Below, piece after piece: positions 60,667 to 64,000 of a stretch of DNA of 64,000 nt. Below the pieces are notes generated by a model. The model saw only the letters and a program-made list of their open reading frames with translations. It was not told where the DNA came from and did no database searches. Position 1 is the first letter of the stretch. The number at the start of each line of letters is the position of its first letter. The position numbers and the translations under genes were made by a program. Source of the DNA: an uncultured Acidobacteriia bacterium (GTDB lineage Bacteria; Acidobacteriota; Terriglobia; Bryobacterales; Bryobacteraceae); the NCBI GenBank assembly GCA_903828455.1, contig CAIKMJ010000025.1:1-64000 (forward strand), written 5' to 3'.

Positions 60667-61032
60667 ATGCAACATAATCCTGGATTTCTGAAGCTGGTGA
60701 ACGACGCCCGCGCGCGCGTTCGCGAAACCGATATCGAAGGCTACAAGCAGATGCTGGCGGGTGGCGAGAAGCATGCGCTCATCGATGTGCGCGAAGACAG
60801 CGAATTCGCCGCCGGTCACGTGAAGGGCGCCGAACACCTCGGCAAAGGCATCATCGAGCGCGATATCGAAAGCTGCCATCCCGATAAGTCGGAAACGCTG
60901 GTGCTCTATTGCGGCGGCGGCTTCCGGAGCGTGCTGGTGGCCGACAATCTGCGGCAGATGGGCTACGAGAATGCGGTCTCTCTCGATGGCGGCTGGCGGG
61001 CGCTGAAGGATTCGGGGCTCCCGCTGGAATAA
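60667..61032 (+). CDS. rhodanese-domain protein
   Basis: 121-residue single-domain sulfurtransferase. Signatures are LIDVREDSEFAAGHVKGAEH and the active-site loop LYCGGGFRSVL with Cys82, then MGYENAVSLDGGWRAL. It transfers sulfane sulfur or acts as a persulfide carrier. ATG 60667 follows a purine-rich GAGAGAG stretch. It lies 26 nt after the phosphoesterase gene, probably in one transcript. Confidence 0.9.
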   Translation: MQHNPGFLKLVNDARARVRETDIEGYKQMLAGGEKHALIDVREDSEFAAGHVKGAEHLGKGIIERDIESCHPDKSETLVLYCGGGFRSVLVADNLRQMGYENAVSLDGGWRALKDSGLPLE

Positions 61033-61046
61033 TGCCGCTCGGGTAA

Positions 61047-62900
61047 CTACAGAATCAGCCGCAGGTCGCCTTCGCGGCGCGTCACGCGTTCCCGGTCGAG
61101 GAATTCGAGCAGCGGGATCGCGTACCTGCGCGAGATGCCGGTCCACTCTTTGAACTGCGGCACGGTGAAGCGCGCGCCTTTTTTGGCGACGAGCATCGTT
61201 CGCAGTTGCGCCACGGCCGAGGCGTGAAGGATCAGGTCCGCCGAAACCCGCACCAGCCGCCGTTCGCGCAGGAGCATGTCGAGGATCGTGCGGGCCCGCG
61301 CCATTTCCACGCCGCAGGCCTGCAGCACGTCGGCCACCGCCGGCGCAGCCAGCCCGGCGCGCGCGAATGCGGCTTCAATCGCACCGCGCGTTTGCTCTTC
61401 CTCCTGACGCAGGACGACCTGGTGCGAGCGCAAACGCACCACTTCGCCCTCCTGCAGCAGTTCGTTCGCGCCAAGCAGCGCGTGTTCGAACAGCTCTGGC
61501 GCGGCTTCCGGCATCACCGCCGACTTCAGATCCTGCTTCTGCATTCCCGCCAGCAGCGAGTGCCGGCGATGGAAGGCCTCGCACGCCGCCGTCATTTGCC
61601 GGCGGAATTCCGTGAGGCGTGCGGCTGCGATGAGCCACGGCCCGGCGGTGGCGATGCGCTCTGACAGCGGGGTGTCGGCGATTCCCGTCCATGCGATCAG
61701 CTGGTCGCGCCGAACGCCGAATGGTGCTTCAAGCACCAGCGCTTCCGGCGTGAGCGCGGCGAGCCGCGCCGCCGCATCTTCGCCGCGCCGATAGCGGTGC
61801 CCGCTGATATCGCACACCACGCCGCCGCCGATCGTCACCACCGGTGAGAACATGCGGATGATGAAGCGGTCGCCCGGCAGCAGCAGCGCGGGTTCGCGCA
61901 ACGCAATCCGGACCCATGCGGACGCGCCGGGTTCGAGTTTCGCCCGTGCATCTCTCGCCCGTGGATCGAGAAAGCGAACTTCGGCTTCGATCTCCGCCGT
62001 CCCCGCATGCAGATGCACCGGCGACCGATGCTTGAGCGGTTTGGCGGACGCCAGAAGCTCGAGCCGCGCGTCGAACGCCTTCACCGCGCCGAAGTGGCCC
62101 GCTTCGCTCAGCACCATCCCGCGCGAAACCTCCGCCGCCTCGATGCCCGACAGATTCACCGCGGTTCGCTCGCCGGCCCGCGCCCGCGCCGCGTCTTCGC
62201 CATACACCTGCAGGCCCCGCACGCGCAGGCGGTGCCCCGTTGGATAAAGCTCCACGTCGCGATTCCGCTCCAGCGTGCCGGCAATCAGCGTGCCTGTCAC
62301 CACGGTGCCGAAGCCTTTCATAGTGAAGGCGCGGTCGATGGGCAGCCGGAACCATCCGGATGCTTCCTTCTCGCGGACGCGCCGCGCCGCCGCTTCGAGC
62401 ACCGCGCGCAGTTCATCGATGCCAGCCCCGGTCGCCGCGCTCACGGCCACGCGCGGAGCGCTTTCGAGAAACGAACCCGCCGCCAGTTCGCTCACTTCGC
62501 GGTTCACCCGGTCGAGCATCTCCTCGTCCGCCAGGTCGGCTTTTGTCAAGGCGATTACGCCGGCCTGCACGCCCAGCAGCCGGCAGATTTCGAAATGCTC
62601 CCGCGTCTGCGGCCGCACGCCTTCGCTGGCCGCAATGACGAACAGCGCGAGATCGATGCCCGCCGCTCCGGCCAGCATATTGCGCACGAAACGCTCGTGG
62701 CCCGGCACGTCGATAAACCCCAGCCGCAGGTCCGGCGCGACGGCCAGATGCGCGAAGCCGAGGTCGATTGTAATGCCGCGCCGCTTCTCTTCGGCCAGGC
62801 GGTCGGCGTCGGTTCCGGTCAGCGCTTTGACCAGCGCGGTCTTGCCGTGATCGATGTGACCGGCGGTACCGACGATAATGTTTCTCATGCGCGTCTTCAT
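61047..62900 (-). CDS. selB: selenocysteine-specific elongation factor SelB
   Basis: 617-residue GTPase that brings Sec-tRNA to UGA codons with a SECIS element. G1 is [11 protein letters not shown] (near 11-21), G3 [10 protein letters not shown]4 TKAD. The two beta-barrel domains are followed by C-terminal winged helices (about 390-617) that read the SECIS hairpin, ending [23 protein letters not shown] 62900 or 62888 may be the start. No selA, selD or selC tRNA is seen in the window, and I found no in-frame UGA gene here. Its presence implies selenoproteins elsewhere in the genome. Confidence 0.93.
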   Translation of the reverse strand: MKTRMRNIIVGTAGHIDHGKTALVKALTGTDADRLAEEKRRGITIDLGFAHLAVAPDLRLGFIDVPGHERFVRNMLAGAAGIDLALFVIAASEGVRPQTREHFEICRLLGVQAGVIALTKADLADEEMLDRVNREVSELAAGSFLESAPRVAVSAATGAGIDELRAVLEAAARRVREKEASGWFRLPIDRAFTMKGFGTVVTGTLIAGTLERNRDVELYPTGHRLRVRGLQVYGEDAARARAGERTAVNLSGIEAAEVSRGMVLSEAGHFGAVKAFDARLELLASAKPLKHRSPVHLHAGTAEIEAEVRFLDPRARDARAKLEPGASAWVRIALREPALLLPGDRFIIRMFSPVVTIGGGVVCDISGHRYRRGEDAAARLAALTPEALVLEAPFGVRRDQLIAWTGIADTPLSERIATAGPWLIAAARLTEFRRQMTAACEAFHRRHSLLAGMQKQDLKSAVMPEAAPELFEHALLGANELLQEGEVVRLRSHQVVLRQEEEQTRGAIEAAFARAGLAAPAVADVLQACGVEMARARTILDMLLRERRLVRVSADLILHASAVAQLRTMLVAKKGARFTVPQFKEWTGISRRYAIPLLEFLDRERVTRREGDLRLIL

Positions 62901-62951
62901 CCTAATATCGCGGCCGGTTTATCTCGCCGCCGGTTTGCCGCTGAGAGACCG

Positions 62952-64000
62952 ATGACGCTGCTCTATATTGCGCCGCTGGTGGCGCTTCTCATCGGTTCGG
63001 TGGTTTACTGCGTCCTTGCGATTATCGGGGCGGCGCGGTACATGATGACGCGGGCGCCGCACCTGGCTTCGCCTCCGCCGGTTTCGGTGCTGCGGCCGCT
63101 GGCCGGCGCGGAGGACAACACGGAAGCCAATCTGCGCAGCCTCTTCACGCAGGCGTATCCCGAATTCGAAATCCTGCTCGCGGTGCATGATTCGGCCGAC
63201 CCCGCCGCCGCCGTGGCGCGCCGCGTCATGCTGGAATTCCCGGCCGTGCCCTCGCGGCTCCTCGTTGCCGGCCCTTCGCCCGAGCCCAACGCCAAGGTCT
63301 GGAGCCTGCGCGCGCTCCTCCCCGCCGCGCGCCATGAAACGCTGATCATGAGCGACAGCGACATCTTCATCCCGCCTGGCGGCTTCGGCATCATGATGGC
63401 CGAACTGGCGCAGAGCAATGTGGCGCTGGTCACATGCCCGTATCGCGCGGTGCCGGGCCACAGCTTCTGGTCGCGCCTCGAAGCGCTCGGTCTCAATACC
63501 GAATTCCTCGGCGGGCTGCTGACGGCGCGCCTGCTCGGCGGCGTCGATTTCGCCATTGGCTGCACCGTGGCGACCCGCAAGGCCGACCTCGCCGCTATCG
63601 GCGGCCTCGAACACCTGCAGCGCTACCTCGCCGAAGATTTCATGATGGGCAACCTCACGCACAAGCGCGGGCGCACCGTGATCCTTTCGCGCTGCATCAT
63701 CGACCATCACATCGGCGGCAACGGCTTTCTCCCCAGCTGGCGTCACCGCCTGCGCTGGGCCCGCAGCACGCGCCGTTCGCGGCCGCAGGGCTATATCGGC
63801 GAACTCTTCACCAAGACGACGGCTATTTCGCTGATCCTCGCCCTCGTCGCGCGCGGCGGGCTCGGCTTCGCCATCGTGGGCTGGCTGTTTCGCATTTGTT
63901 TCGACGCCGCGATGGGCATCTGGGTGCTGGACGACCCGCTCACGGGCCGGCTCTGGTGGCTGCTGCCGGTCGAAGAGATCGCCAGTTTCATCACGTGGGT
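62952..64000 (+). CDS. hpnI: hopanoid-associated glycosyltransferase HpnI, truncated by the window end
   Basis: 349 codons are visible, open to the window edge; the full protein is expected to be about 385 residues. An N-terminal anchor helix (APLVALLIGSVVYCVLAIIG) precedes a GT2/GT21 catalytic domain: PVSVLRPLAGAEDN, VHDSAD, MSDSDIFIP (DxD), YLAEDFMMG and RHRLRWARSTR as the (R/Q)xxRW motif. C-terminal membrane helices begin near residue 285. HpnI adds N-acetylglucosamine to bacteriohopanetetrol and works downstream of HpnH (36340). A ceramide glucosyltransferase of the same fold is the alternative. Confidence 0.85.
   Translation, partial: MTLLYIAPLVALLIGSVVYCVLAIIGAARYMMTRAPHLASPPPVSVLRPLAGAEDNTEANLRSLFTQAYPEFEILLAVHDSADPAAAVARRVMLEFPAVPSRLLVAGPSPEPNAKVWSLRALLPAARHETLIMSDSDIFIPPGGFGIMMAELAQSNVALVTCPYRAVPGHSFWSRLEALGLNTEFLGGLLTARLLGGVDFAIGCTVATRKADLAAIGGLEHLQRYLAEDFMMGNLTHKRGRTVILSRCIIDHHIGGNGFLPSWRHRLRWARSTRRSRPQGYIGELFTKTTAISLILALVARGGLGFAIVGWLFRICFDAAMGIWVLDDPLTGRLWWLLPVEEIASFITW

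Overview
The window is 64 kb of GC-rich, compact chromosomal DNA from what looks like an acidobacterium of the Bryobacterales/Solibacter lineage. The assignment is by inference from protein families. They are a secreted protein ending in the 'Solibacter C-terminal' domain, DUF6152/DUF6644-like proteins, a GWxTD protein beside a porin with a carboxypeptidase-regulatory-like domain, a PEP-CTERM protein, hopanoid genes (hpnH, hpnI), and many signal-peptide proteins of unknown function. I see no tRNA, rRNA, CRISPR array, insertion sequence or phage module. About 90% is coding, and convergent genes often sit only a few bases apart.

Layout. 1-5.5 kb: ferredoxin-type sulfite/nitrite reductase, then a DUF6152 protein with four tandem paralogous membrane proteins. 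5.6-8.7 kb: exported Solibacter-type proteins around a carboxylesterase. 9.4-14.2 kb: an outer-membrane operon of a FadL porin, an SGNH-hydrolase-like protein that has lost its catalytic residues, and a large secreted protein. 14.4-17.1 kb: an orphan TRAP-type binding protein and an FG-GAP propeller protein. 17.4-28.5 kb is mostly housekeeping: nagA, acyl-CoA dehydrogenase, a CLC channel coupled to an AbrB-type regulator, a MeaB/methylmalonyl-CoA epimerase fusion, mtnP, a GT9-like protein, ppk2, hemB, a 46-residue zinc-ribbon protein and serS. 28.5-36 kb: envelope proteins, metX-metW, zapB-zapA, rpmI-rplT without infC, a 2H phosphoesterase and a 12-repeat propeller.

36-49.5 kb: hpnH and a coupled partner, paired exported proteins, a DUF697-like protein, a DsbA-like protein, trigger factor, a PEP-CTERM protein with a switch-like 5' leader, a TPR-sulfotransferase, a 13-bp tandem-repeat array, a double cyclophilin and glcE-glcF. 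49.5-64 kb: a redoxin/copper-monooxygenase pair, a porin-like protein, a GWxTD protein, DsbD-N and TlpA-type thiol proteins, a zincin, murQ-murA, a calcineurin-like phosphatase, a rhodanese, selB and the start of hpnI.

Themes. Thiol-redox and envelope functions recur (TlpA, DsbD-N, DsbA-like, redoxin, rhodanese, two cyclophilin domains). Cell-wall synthesis and recycling are represented by nagA, murQ, murA, zapA and zapB. Hopanoid side-chain synthesis is represented by hpnH and hpnI. selB implies that the organism makes selenoproteins. Many genes have no Shine-Dalgarno sequence but carry a -10-like hexamer 6-8 nt before the start codon, suggesting leaderless transcription. The most novel-looking items are the DUF6152/four-membrane-protein operon, the FadL/pseudo-SGNH operon, the MeaB-epimerase fusion and the PEP-CTERM leader. 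Domain calls were made by reading the sequence; no database search was run.
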